The notes below the pieces were generated by a model. The model had not been told where the DNA came from and did no database searches. It saw nothing but the letters and a program-made list of their open reading frames with translations. Made by a program: the position numbers and the translations under genes. Of a DNA stretch of 64,000 nucleotides, positions 23,528-34,755 are shown piece by piece (position 1 is the stretch's first letter; each line of letters starts with the position of its first letter). Source of the DNA: Chanos chanos (Eukaryota; Chordata; Actinopteri; Gonorynchiformes; Chanidae); assembly GCF_902362185.1 (NCBI RefSeq), contig NC_044507.1, forward strand, positions 20,043,544-20,107,543. Reading direction: 5' to 3'.

Positions 23528-24812
23528 GTCCATACACATCCCAACACATCCATCAACAGTACTCTTCACATATCAATGTACATCACCAACAAGAAGGCTA
23601 CAGTAATTTCCTCTGTGCATTGCGCTATAGTAGTACTTTGTTTGAAAAGCCCATAAATATTATATATATATATATTTTGTCAATTTGAACAAAATGATTG
23701 ATTGAATTTTATATTTATGTGTAATGTTCAACATGGGAAACGATTTTTAGAAATAATACAGCAATTAAGTGGAAGCTGCTTAGATTGCTGTGTACTTCAA
23801 GGGATTACTCTAGTTCTCAGAATGAAACATATCTGTTCAGAGGTAGGTTTTATAAATAGTTTAGCGCAACTGTACCAGCTGGCCGTATGAATCTGTTGCG
23901 AAATTGCATTGTCGTGTGTTTTTATTTTTTAAAGATGACGTAGAACAGCTTTTGCAGCGGTTTCTCTCTCTCTCTCTCTCTCTTTTTTTTTTAAAGCTAA
24001 TTTTGCTTGTATATGGAGTAGCGTCTTTCCATGTCTGTTGTTTTAACACAGCTACTCCTTTTCAGTGTTGTATTCTGAAAATACAAAGAGCTATATCAGA
24101 TTTCTGCCACTGCACAAGCACAAAGTGAGACTTGGCCGTCACTACATTTGTTATAATTCTTCAGAATCAGCTGTTGCCACCGAGGACACATGTAGTGAAG
24201 GGTTTTTCGTTTGTTTGTTTTGCAATTGATGGCAGTCCTGATTTACTGCTTTGCGCTCCACTGTGATAGCGACTGTGCCAAGACGGGTCCACTGCAGGTC
24301 AAATTGTATGATATCAGAGAAATGAGAGGTTTTCTGCACACTGCATTCATTTATAAATGGTCTTTCTGTTTACTGCTGAATGCCCTGTAACTGCCAAACA
24401 TATAATTTAAGAAAAAAAAAACCTGTCGTCTAGAATGCTACATATTAGCATAGGTGTGTGCTACTAAATGCAGTAATATCAGTGGTGTAACTGAGGTATC
24501 TGAAGTACAGGTTCCTGTTCCGTTACTGCTTGGACACTGACCAACTGAATTGTTGGGAATGTTGGACGTATGTGCAATCTAGACTGAGGAATATCATTTA
24601 CTAGTCAGAGCAAATTCATGTAATCTGATCTTAATCATGTTTATCAAATCTGCTATCACAAAGGGATTGGGAGAACTTAATGGCTGTCTCTCACTTTCAT
24701 TGTTGTCACTAAGTCATATTGTCTGTGCACGTGTATGTGTATTTCTGTTTGTACAAATATTTACTGCCTCTGAACTCACTTGCAGATGCTCTATTTATGT
24801 ATTTTGTATGGA

Positions 24813-24818
24813 AATAAA
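24813..24818 (+). terminator. Poly(A) signal AATAAA of flii
   Basis: Canonical hexamer in GGAAATAAAGTTTCACG context; the nearest well-placed signal downstream of flii. Confidence 0.6.
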
Positions 24819-24835
24819 GTTTCACGAATTGCCAT

Positions 24836-25691
24836 TCCACTTCTCTTTGAAGTATTATTACGTATCGTACAGCATGCACGTTTAGGAGATACTTAAGATG
24901 CTAATTCCAATTCAATAGCTGTCACTCATTAATTGGTAAGTAAACTGGACTGCGATTGTTTGTACGCCGAAAAAGATTTTTTAAGGACCACATGGGAAAA
25001 TTTATCCACTAATCGATTATGTAGGACTTAAACTGCATTAAGTACTATTAAAGGCAAAACAATGAACATACTGGAAAACATACTTCAACCATTTAACCCA
25101 GGTAGTACAAACATACATAGTACTATAAGTTATCGATATACTATATTGTATCATAGCGTGGTGATGAGAAATAAAAATCATTCGTTTAGAAGTTAGAGAT
25201 ACAAATCAGTCCTGCATGTCAGTGTCTTTGTTGGTTGAGATTAGTTTATATTCAAAACATTAAAGCTACGGAACCGTATTCTTAACATCTAAGAATTTCT
25301 TTAAATTTCACACCACGTTGTGTCGGGGAAATTTACTGTCAAACAGAACAAATACTAAACAAGTATGTTAATAACCTTAATATTTAGAGGAATATCTCTG
25401 TACGCTCTACACGTTATATATACAAAATTAGTGAACACATACATAAACAAAATCTAATTATGCATTTCTTTCAGATCTCCATGGTATCGTTTGGTTATTA
25501 ATAAGCGTATCATTGGTCTCTGCTAACCTACTTGAACGTCATTCGTGAGATACCCATAATGCACTGCAACAATCTATTACGTAAATACCATTACAGTTCC
25601 ACTGGTCTCACTGCCGTGTTCCGTTTACAGACTTCACCACTGATAAATTAGCCTGAAAACCAAAAATCTCGGAATTTGTGCCTTCTGTACC
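24836..25691 (+). promoter_or_regulatory. znf598 promoter region
   Basis: 856 bp of AT-rich sequence between flii and znf598. The only clear element is a ZNF143-like site at 25553-25567, about 125 bp upstream of the znf598 ATG. No gene is seen. Confidence 0.5.
25553..25567 (+). promoter_or_regulatory. ZNF143/Staf-like site upstream of znf598
   Basis: CCCATAATGCACTGC fits the core of the Staf/ZNF143 promoter motif (CCCAnnATGCnnTGC). It lies 125 bp before the start codon, a usual distance for this class of site in TATA-less housekeeping promoters. A second similar site lies in the gfer/drg2 promoter. Confidence 0.55.
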
Positions 25692-28600
25692 ATGGATCCT
25701 ACAGCTGCAAAGGAAGCCGAGCGCACGTGTGTGTTGTGCTGCCAAGATATAGAGATCTATGCTTTGGGGAAGTGTGATCACCCGGTGTGTTACCGTTGCT
25801 CGACTAAGATGAGGGTGTTGTGCGATCAGAAATATTGCGCCGTGTGCCGCGAGGAACTTGACAAGGTACTGCCTGCTTCTCAGAGCGTGGGAAGAAAACT
25901 TGTCACATCTGATTTTAGTGGCTATTTCATCAGGTTTTTGAAAATGGTCTGTTTGTTACCTGCCCAAATTGTGAAAATGGTTCACTCAGTTTGAATGCAT
26001 GTGCGGCCAACCTTTAGCCATTCAAGCTAGATAATGCTAGCCCACAAGTTATGCTGTCTTTCACTCAATATGTAACTAGGTGACAGACGTCGTGTGGCTG
26101 ACCTGCCTCGTCGTAATTTGAACATGTTTGGTCACAGTGAATCTAGCTTTTCACGGGGTGAAGAAAAGGTTTTGTGGAAAGCAAACTCGATGACAAACTT
26201 GATTATGTTCGGCGATTAGCTGGATAGCCGGGATAGCTTGGCTAGCAGGGTTCAATACAAGAAGTCATACCTCTGGCTACCATACGGGGACGTTCGTTTG
26301 TAATGTATCTACATTTCCAAATTAGTTTATTGTTTAGCAGTGCTAGCTTTGAGTATTGGTGCTGTCTTAGATGACTGGGTTTGGTACTTGGCTAGAGTTA
26401 CCCACCAACAGAAACTTAACCTAGCTGACATCGTCTGGCAGTGACGCGTCGCTGTCATGTAGCTAAAGTCTATTCAGCAAAGGCAATACGTTATTATGTA
26501 AGTGCTTCAGCCGTGTCTGACTGTCTCTTTAGGTACACCTAGCAATGCAGATCAATTTCCATATGGAGGCTGGTGTGTTCCCGGCCAGAGGCCAACCTAT
26601 TCACAGACTAACGTGTCATTTCTCGCTTTATCTATCAGTAGTAAGCAGAGCCCAATACAAACAAGGCATTTCAAGTCTGCTAGAAAAAAATACTTCTTTT
26701 GTAGTAGCCAACAGCTGTCAAATGTAATAATGAGAAGGGTATTTTTTTTAATCATTATTATGTTCATCTTTCATTCATTCATTTTCTAAACTGCTTATCC
26801 TAATTAGGGTTGCGAGATTATGTTTATTATCTATGTGTAAATGAATTTTAATTCACTTTTCTCCAAGAGTAACGTTTTTTTTCTGGTTGTTGCTAATTAT
26901 GACTTTGCAAATTTCTTGTTTTCAGGTCATTTTTGTGAAAACGCTTCAGCCATTTTCCACTCTCCCATATCAGCAATTTCAGTTCGAGAAGAAACATGAC
27001 ATATATTTCAGTGATGGCAGGACCTATGCGCAGTTCAGGTTTGTCATTCATAATTATGTTTGCTATTTGCTGTATTTACCCTTAACCTATTTACAATGCC
27101 CTTGTTTTACTTCATGAATTTAGGAAGATTTTGCTACATGAATGTCAGCGCTGTTCAGAACCGAAAGTCTTTTCAAAAGCTGAGGAGCTGGAACAACACA
27201 TGCGCAAACAACATGAACTGTTCTGCTGCAAGTTGTGTGCCAAACACTTAAAGGTACGAAAATGGCAGTTAACCTGGAAGTCACTTGTCATATAGCACAC
27301 CTCAGCGTGCACGTGTCTATCATACCCCTTATAATTTCCCCCCCCTCAGATATTCTCCTATGAACGAAAGTGGTACAGTCGCAAAGAACTGGCTCGTCAT
27401 CGAACCCAAGGCGACCCGGACGACACCTCCCACCGCGGGCATCCGTTGTGCAAATTCTGTGACGACCGTTACCTTGACAACGACGAGCTGCTCAAGCATC
27501 TGCGACGAGATCATTACTTCTGTCATTTCTGTGATGCAGACGGAGCTCAAGAATACTACAGGTCTGTTCTCATGTCCCAGCGCTTAACGCTCCTCACCCT
27601 AACGACAGTCAGAATATGCCTAACACTAGATTACTTTACCCACTAATACAGCTGTAATTCATTACACAGTGATTATGAGTACCTGAGGGAACATTTCAGA
27701 GAAAGCCACTATCTCTGTGAGGAGGGGAACTGCAGCACAGAGCAGTTCACTCACGCCTTCCGGACCGAGATCGACTATAAGGCCCACAAGGCCGCCGCCC
27801 ACAGCAAGAACCGGGCCGAAGCGAGACAGAACCGCCACATCGATCTGCAGTTCAGCTACGCCCCCAGGCAGCAGAGGAGGAATGATGGTAAGAGAGAGGC
27901 AAAATCAATTTCAAGCACTCTGCTTGCCCAGAGCTTTCTCAACACCTGCACGACTTGCCTTGAAGGATATCACTTTAATCTTACTGGTCCCTCCTCATTT
28001 CCTTATGTCCCTTCAAGGTATGGTAGGGGGAGAGGACTACGAAGAAGTGGATCGCTTCAATAGACAAGGACGATCTGGAAGAGGAAGAGCTCAAGGAACG
28101 CCGCAGAACATGAGAAGCTGGAGATACAACCGGTATGACCTTTTTAATGCAGTGCCGTCTAGCAGGGAGTGTTAGCCTTGTGCTGGGGTGGAGCGTCCTT
28201 GTACTGACAGGGGAGTTTTATTGTGCAGGGAGGAAGAGGACAGGGAGACGGCTGCAGCTCTGAGAGCCTCGCTAGCGATCCGTCGCCAAGAGGAGAGAGT
28301 ACGTATGCAGGAGAGGAACAGCCAAAAGTCACACAAAGAGGAAAAGATGGATGTTGACAACTTCCGAAGCAACAGAAATCCCGCTAAGCCGCCTGAAAAT
28401 TCTCAAGGTAGTAGTCAACAAAACGTCAGGCATATCAGCTGTATGAATGAGTATATTTATTATTATATATGTATAAAAAAAATAATAATAATTGCAGTTA
28501 GGTTAAAGATGGACCCTTTTTAAAACTGTTCAAAAACTTCACATGAGGTTACAGTGTTTAAAAATCATCTTTGCAAGGTCTTAAGTGTATATATAGTTAA

Positions 28601-30850
28601 AATATCCGTGTTTTACATTTTCCATCTCAGGTCGAGCGATGAAAAACAATGTTCCATTGAGTGGTGACGACTTCCCTGTGTTAGGGGGCGCCGCACCACC
28701 ACCTGTTCCGAGGTAAATCTAATCTGCTTAAATGACCTTTTGGATATCATTAATCCTCTTTTTTAATTTTTTTCGTTATTTATTTATTTATTGTTCCTCC
28801 TGACGATCTCGCTCTTCTTTGCTTACAGCACGATCAAACCACCTCCTGTTGCGCTGAAGGAGGACGATTTCCCGAGCCTGTCCGGTTCTGTGGTGTCCAC
28901 TCCCATGACACCTGCTTACTCTGCTCAGGCCAAGAAACCGTCTTCCTTCCAAGAGGAGGACTTTCCAGCGTTGGTCTCCAAGATCAAACCTCACAAGCCC
29001 CAGAGTAACGCAACATCTGCCTGGTCTCAGGCAGGTAGCAAGCCCATAGTGCAACCAGTCAAACCGACACCCGCACCTTCTGCTCCCCTCACATCCGCCA
29101 GCTTCCCTCAAGCCCTGTCCTCCTCTTCCTCCTCCTCCTCCTCTTCTTCTTCTCGGCGCAAGAAGAAGCTCGTCTCCGCGGAGAGCGCCAGAGCCGCGGC
29201 TCAGATCAAGTCTCTGTCTTCGTCCGATGATGACGACCCCCAAGCTGGGAAAACCACTCAGGAGATCCGGGCCGTGCCTACCATGCTGGACATTTCCTCC
29301 CTGCTGACAGTCAAAGGTGCCTCAGCTCAGTCAAGTGCCAAAGCAGGCAAGAAAAAGAAACAAGCTGCGTCCTCCGCGCCAGGAGCCCCCGCGCACCCCG
29401 ACGAAATGCTGCCCAACACGGCGCACAAAGAGAATGTACCTGAAACGAAACCCCCGGATGTCAGTGTCCCCAAAGCCCCGGTGCTTCCCAAAACGAGCAT
29501 GTTAGCGAACGGATATACGGATAAGCCCCCCGAGAGCAGCGCCCCCAACATCCCCCCTGAGGAACCCCCGGTTCCTAAAAAGGTGCCGACGTTGGAGCCA
29601 CCCATACCACCAGAGGAAGAGGACTTCCCAGCCTTAGTTGCTAAGAGACCCCCACCTGGTATAATGGCTCACTAAGTACCTGTCCACAGTTGTTGTATTA
29701 CATCTGAAGCGTGGCGTTACCCTGCTGACATTTATTTTGTGTGTGTGTGTGTTATCTTAGGCTTTAAAAGTGCGTTTCCTATGAAGACCACTCAGAGTGG
29801 AGCACCACGACCTCCTCCAGGACTGGCGCCCGTGGTCAGCAAACCTCCCCCAGGCTTCACCGGTGTCCCTCTCAACAGCAATGTGGTGGAACCTGTCATT
29901 CCTGCTCTCAGTAGGTCAGGCAGTTTGTTTTTTATTTACATACATGTTGGACACAAAAATGTGAATGTGCTACTACTAGCAAAAAAAACCCTTTGAGTCC
30001 ACGTGCAACACTGTATGTCTATCTGTCTATGTGTGTATCTCTCTCTGTATCATACGTGTATTGTAAATCTATCTATCTGTCTCTTTCTGCTCCTGTTACC
30101 ATGCTCTGTTTGTTGTTCATATGTTCTGTTTGTTACTTATTTGTTTCAGACCTGCAGTGACCTCTGGGAACTACCTCATACCTGAAAATTTCCAACAGAG
30201 AAATATGGACCTTATCCAATCCATTAAAAACTTCCTCCAGAATGATGAATCTAAGTTCAATGAGTTCAAAAACTATTCAGGCCAGTTCAGACAGGTAAAG
30301 AACGTTATTCCAATAAGCGAGAGACAGAGATGGGTTTTTTTTTATGTAGTAACCAGAGTGGTTTTGTAACACCACTGTCACCTTTGAACCAATTAAAACT
30401 AATAAGCATATTAATTTTATACGGTAAATGCGTACTGTTGTGTACATTGGTTGAATGTAATTACAAAGCGACCGCTTCTCCGTCCATCAGGGTGTAATTA
30501 CAGCTGCCCAGTACCATAAGAGCTGCCAGGAACTGCTGGGGGACAACTTTAAGAGAGTCTTCAACGAGTTGCTGGTTTTACTCCCAGACACGAAAAAACA
30601 ACAGGAGCTGCTCACTGCCCACGGGGACTCCAAGGCCCTGGAGAAACAGCAGACTGGTCCCAAACCTGGTAAAAACAAAAAGAAAGCCTGGCAAACCAGC
30701 ACCACCAGTAACAGCATAGAACTGGACTGCCAGGTGTGTCCCACCTGTAGGCAGGTTCTGGCACTAAAGGACTTCAACGCCCACAAGTCCCTGCACATGG
30801 AAAACGACGACTTTCCGTCTTTGCAGTCCATAAGCAAAATCATCAGTTAA
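25692..30850 (+). CDS. znf598: E3 ubiquitin ligase ZNF598
   Basis: Twelve coding exons: 25692-25865, 26926-27038, 27124-27253, 27350-27561, 27670-27887, 28018-28132, 28229-28407, 28631-28712, 28829-29658, 29761-29914, 30150-30294, 30491-30850. Product 903 residues (human 904). It ubiquitinates small-subunit proteins at collided ribosomes in the cytosol and starts ribosome quality control. Seen: N-terminal RING (C13VLC...HPVCYRCSTKM...CAVC), four C2H2-like fingers in exons 3-5 (for example CKFCDDRYLDNDELLKHLRRDH), the conserved GGEDYEEVDR, a low-complexity middle with a long serine run (about 29120-29155), and three PPPG-F/L motifs (exon 9/10 junction and exon 10), the type used by this family to bind GIGYF proteins. 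The C-terminus holds a final zinc-finger-like CQVCPTCRQVLALKDFNAHKS. Intron 1 (25866-26925) contains nothing recognisable. Confidence 0.97.
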
Positions 30851-31045
30851 CAGCTGACCAGACACACACACATACCGCCAAAGCTCGGCCAAGGCTGTCT
30901 GCGTCACAGGGGCTAGTGCTTCTCTGGTATGAAAAGACGCTCGTGGAGATGAAGATTTACTTGAAGTGCAATGTGAAGTGGTGGTTACACACGTGAGGAT
31001 GACTACAGCACTCGCCGGGAGGAGGGGCGTTGATTTGATTGGAGC

Positions 31046-31072
31046 TTTTTTTTTTTTTTTTTTTTTTTTTTT
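31046..31072 (+). repeat. Poly-T tract in the znf598 3' UTR
   Basis: About 27 T residues; a second T-rich stretch follows at about 31122-31145. Confidence 0.95.
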
Positions 31073-31313
31073 CTCCTCTCCATAAAATTCTACGATGGAG
31101 ATGACCAATCAGGACTGTGCCATTTTTTTTAAATTTTTTTTTTTTCCACTCAACTCATTTCAGCATACTGGATCCCTTTTCAAGGGAGATTAATTAAATC
31201 TGCTTGAAAAGTTGGAAAGCTACTCGAGTAATTCAGGGTTTTGTTTGAATTCCATCTGTTATGGGTTCATTTCTACGGCGGTCAGTTACTTGAGCATGGT
31301 CATTTGTAATTCT

Positions 31314-31411
31314 ATTAAAGCGGCTTTGTCTTTGAAAAAGAATACATTTAGTTCATTTCTCCCCCGACGCTCGGTCCCTTAATGTTTAACAGCTCGACGT
31401 TAACAAATAAA
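31314..31411 (+). terminator. Poly(A) signals of znf598
   Basis: ATTAAA at 31314-31319 and AATAAA at 31406-31411, about 465-560 bp after the stop codon. Either could end the znf598 transcript. Confidence 0.5.
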
Positions 31412-32304
31412 GGCGTTTTACTCCACAGTGAGTTGCAGGAAAAAAGAAATTCTGAGTAATTTGCAACAAGGCGCAAATAATCAGTGAGGGATACTTTCCT
31501 AGGGATTCAAAACAGAAACCTGTAAGTCTATAATCTTTACTCTGAGCTTTGTAATTTAAACAGTGGAGTCGTCACGCACACCTCTAGCTGCTACACTGCT
31601 GATGCATACATTCATCCTCCGAGCACTTTGCTCCGTTCTGTGGTGAATTCAAGCACATGTTTACATACACACACTCTGTTCAGACTTTTTGAAATTTTAT
31701 ACGTGTAATGACTGATTCACCACAAGCTTTTTTTTTTTTTTTTTTGAAACGTTTTCTTTAAATCAACCCTACTATTGATTACAGTCATGTACAGTGAAGT
31801 GTATTTGAAAAGGATTTGTTGGACAAGACAGACAGCATTTGGGTTTTTTTTTTTTACATCAGAGGACTGTTTTAAGTAATAATGTCACTTCTACAGTGGC
31901 AGCCATCAATAGAAACACGGTCATACAGCAATATGTTAACTTTTATTTTACCCCTTTCAGTAGAGTCTTTCAGAGTTCATGCTAATGCCTCTCTCCCGTT
32001 GTAAGTTTATTAACTGACCTAAACACATCGGTTCTGCATTGTCTGTTATTGCCTATTAGTAAAGTTGTCCCCCCCTCTGAGTTTTGTGGCTAATTGTAAC
32101 TGGCCCTTTACTTAACCGTGAAAGATCTGCAGTTGGCTAATTCTGTATTAAAAATCTTTTTCTCCCTGAAAGGGAAACCGCACAAACGAAGGCGTTGTGT
32201 ATGACAGTTGTTTTGATTCACTCTGTTAAACCATGCACGTTATCCGTCGCCATCCCCAAAAGAACAGATCCACAAAAGAGCCCCTTGTCAAAAACCCTGT
32301 CCGT

Positions 32305-32310
32305 TTTATT
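32305..32310 (-). terminator. Possible poly(A) signal of syngr3
   Basis: TTTATT on the plus strand, i.e. AATAAA on the minus strand, about 1.9 kb past the syngr3 stop. Nearer signals cannot be excluded. Confidence 0.35.
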
Positions 32311-34233
32311 TTTCATAATGTCAGACAGCTTAAGTCTTAAGACACTCAGTTTGACAACAGAACGTCATCTCTGTGTACAGCATTAAGTCACACGACGGGC
32401 TAGTCTGCCTGAGAGTATATGTGTCATGTTTAAAAAAGAAAAAAGATAGAAAGGGACAGATTTACAGGACATTTTCATCGGGCAAAGGTGAATAAAAAGC
32501 AAATTCTTAACATTTGAGACTTAAATATTTGATTCATTACTATTATGCTTGATGATGGCCATAATTTTTTTTTTTTAAGACTACTTGATCTTACATTTAA
32601 AATCTGATATTTCTCAGTGTTTCAAACTTTGCACCAGAGAAAAAATGTTCTTAGTTATTCTGTCCCATACTGTAGAGTTGGTCCATGAAGCTGTTTAAAC
32701 ATGAGTGCAGCTTTATAACAGGAAACACAAGACCCTGACCATTTTCACAAACAGACTCAATTGACATGTACTGAGTTAACAATCTGAACCACTCTGGAGT
32801 ATACACAGTCCTATCTGAGAGACACAGAAACATCAGAGATGACTTATCACACAGTAGACTAACCACCGACACTGCTCACCAAATGTCTCTTTGCCAACAC
32901 CCACAGGAAAATATTTCAAAATGGTTTTTTTTTGGTCCCAAAAACAACAACTAAGACAAATGACCAGAAAATTAAACGTGTTTCTGTCCAGGTTTTCTTT
33001 TAATTTATTGATTTCATTGAATTGACTTTGGAAATGGGAGAAATATTGGATATTGGATATTGTAGCTTTGAGGGTGGTTAGATGTCTATGCTTTGCCTGA
33101 AATCTCATAATTTAATGTTTTTTAAGGGATTAAAACCGTCATATCTTCATTGATCTTTTTTTTTATGTTTAGATAGTAAACAGGTCAGAGCTACGAAAGC
33201 AATTTTGCTTTAAATCATTTGTTTGTAGTTGGTGTTGTAACTGTTACATTTCATTTGTAACACAGAGACACACACTGATGCACTGATGGTGCTGGGTTAT
33301 TAGGGTCTCTGGAATAACCAATCAGAATCCACTCTCAGAGCTGAAATAAAACCACGTTTGAACTTCTGTCTCGATGTGGGTGTATAACTCTGAAAAATGC
33401 CTCTACTAAAATCAAACACTGAACTGGCATGTTGCATGTGCATCACTGAACAACGAGACACACCTCATCACGGAAACTCACAATTATCTACACTTCAGGC
33501 CTCTGCCTCAGCTGAGGAAGACTGCTCTCCTCAAAACAAACAAACAAACAAAAAAGACAATTTGGCAGCCTTTAGATGGTAAACATTTATAGGTAGTAAT
33601 CTGAAGACTACATTTAGACTCTGAAATCTGCTTAAACTATATGTCAGATATTGCACTTAGATTACATGTTTTACAGCATATGGAAAACCTATTCATTCAA
33701 GTTACTGTCCTCAATGCATGGCGCTAAATGAGACACATGCAACACAATTATTTTCTCTTCTCAAAACTTAAAAAGCAGAGCCTTTTAACTTCTAATATTT
33801 ACTCATAAATGCTCAGTATCCTTTTAGCAGGCTTCTGGAAGATCCATTTTTTTACTACATACCTATTTTGTGTATTTATGCATTAAATTATTTTGCATCA
33901 CTCGGGCGAGTGCTTCAGTAATTTGGCCTGGAAAGTCACTTTGGACATTGATTGAGACTGAGAGGGAGAATGGTCATTTCTCTCTATTTATCATGGTTTG
34001 GGTTTTTTTCTTCCTCTTGAACTTGCCTATTTTTCCTTTACAACTGGCTTAGCAACATAAAACTACGAAAGCAGATCGGGATAACACCAAAAATCATATT
34101 CAATAAACTCCTGTACACAAAAATCACATCACAGCACTACCCATGAATACTGCTTCATCATCTGTGGAGCGGACCGGACAGCCACACCCCCCTTTACACT
34201 CGTTTTGACGCGGTTTCGCTGGGGCAACATCCC

Positions 34234-34720
34234 TCAGTAGATTGGCACCTGATAGGTGGGGGCAGTGGTGGTGGAGTCTGCGTTTTCAGTGAAAGGTGGG
34301 CTCTGGTACGCGTCAGCGGTTTCTCCGCCCGGGGCGGTGGGGTACGGCTGTATGGTTGTGCTGCTGTCGAGGTGGTCTGAGACGAAGAGCGTCATGTCTG
34401 TTCCCAAAAGATACTTCTGTACAGCTCTTACAGTCAGGCCAGCCTGGGAGGAAATCAGACAAAAAGAGAACAAGCGGTCAGAGTAGCCTACTCCAGGAAC
34501 TAATGAGAACAACGCTCACTAACAGGTATAGAATTCTGTAAAATCACCCTTAAAAAAAACAACAAAACAAAACAAACAAAAAAAAACAACTGAGCAATTC
34601 TTTTTGACTGAAGAGTACATTGTATTAAAAATTACTGAGTTTGAATATTTAAAAACATTTAAAATTTTCAAGAATTTTGTTGTGTTATTTAAAAACATTA
34701 ATGATGAAAAATAGTGTTTC

Positions 34721-34755
<35 letters not shown>

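Larger units (their letters stand above)
23500..24835 (+). other. flii 3' untranslated region
   Basis: About 1.3 kb from the stop codon to just past AATAAA at 24813-24818. It contains the CA run, a CT run (23965-23984) and no recognisable gene on either strand. Confidence 0.6.
30851..34233. other. Convergent 3' ends of znf598 and syngr3
   Basis: 3.4 kb without coding content between the two stop codons. The znf598 3' UTR probably takes the first 0.6 kb. The syngr3 3' UTR may take 1.9 kb if the minus-strand AATAAA at 32310-32305 is used. Short frames here have no recognisable content. Confidence 0.55.
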
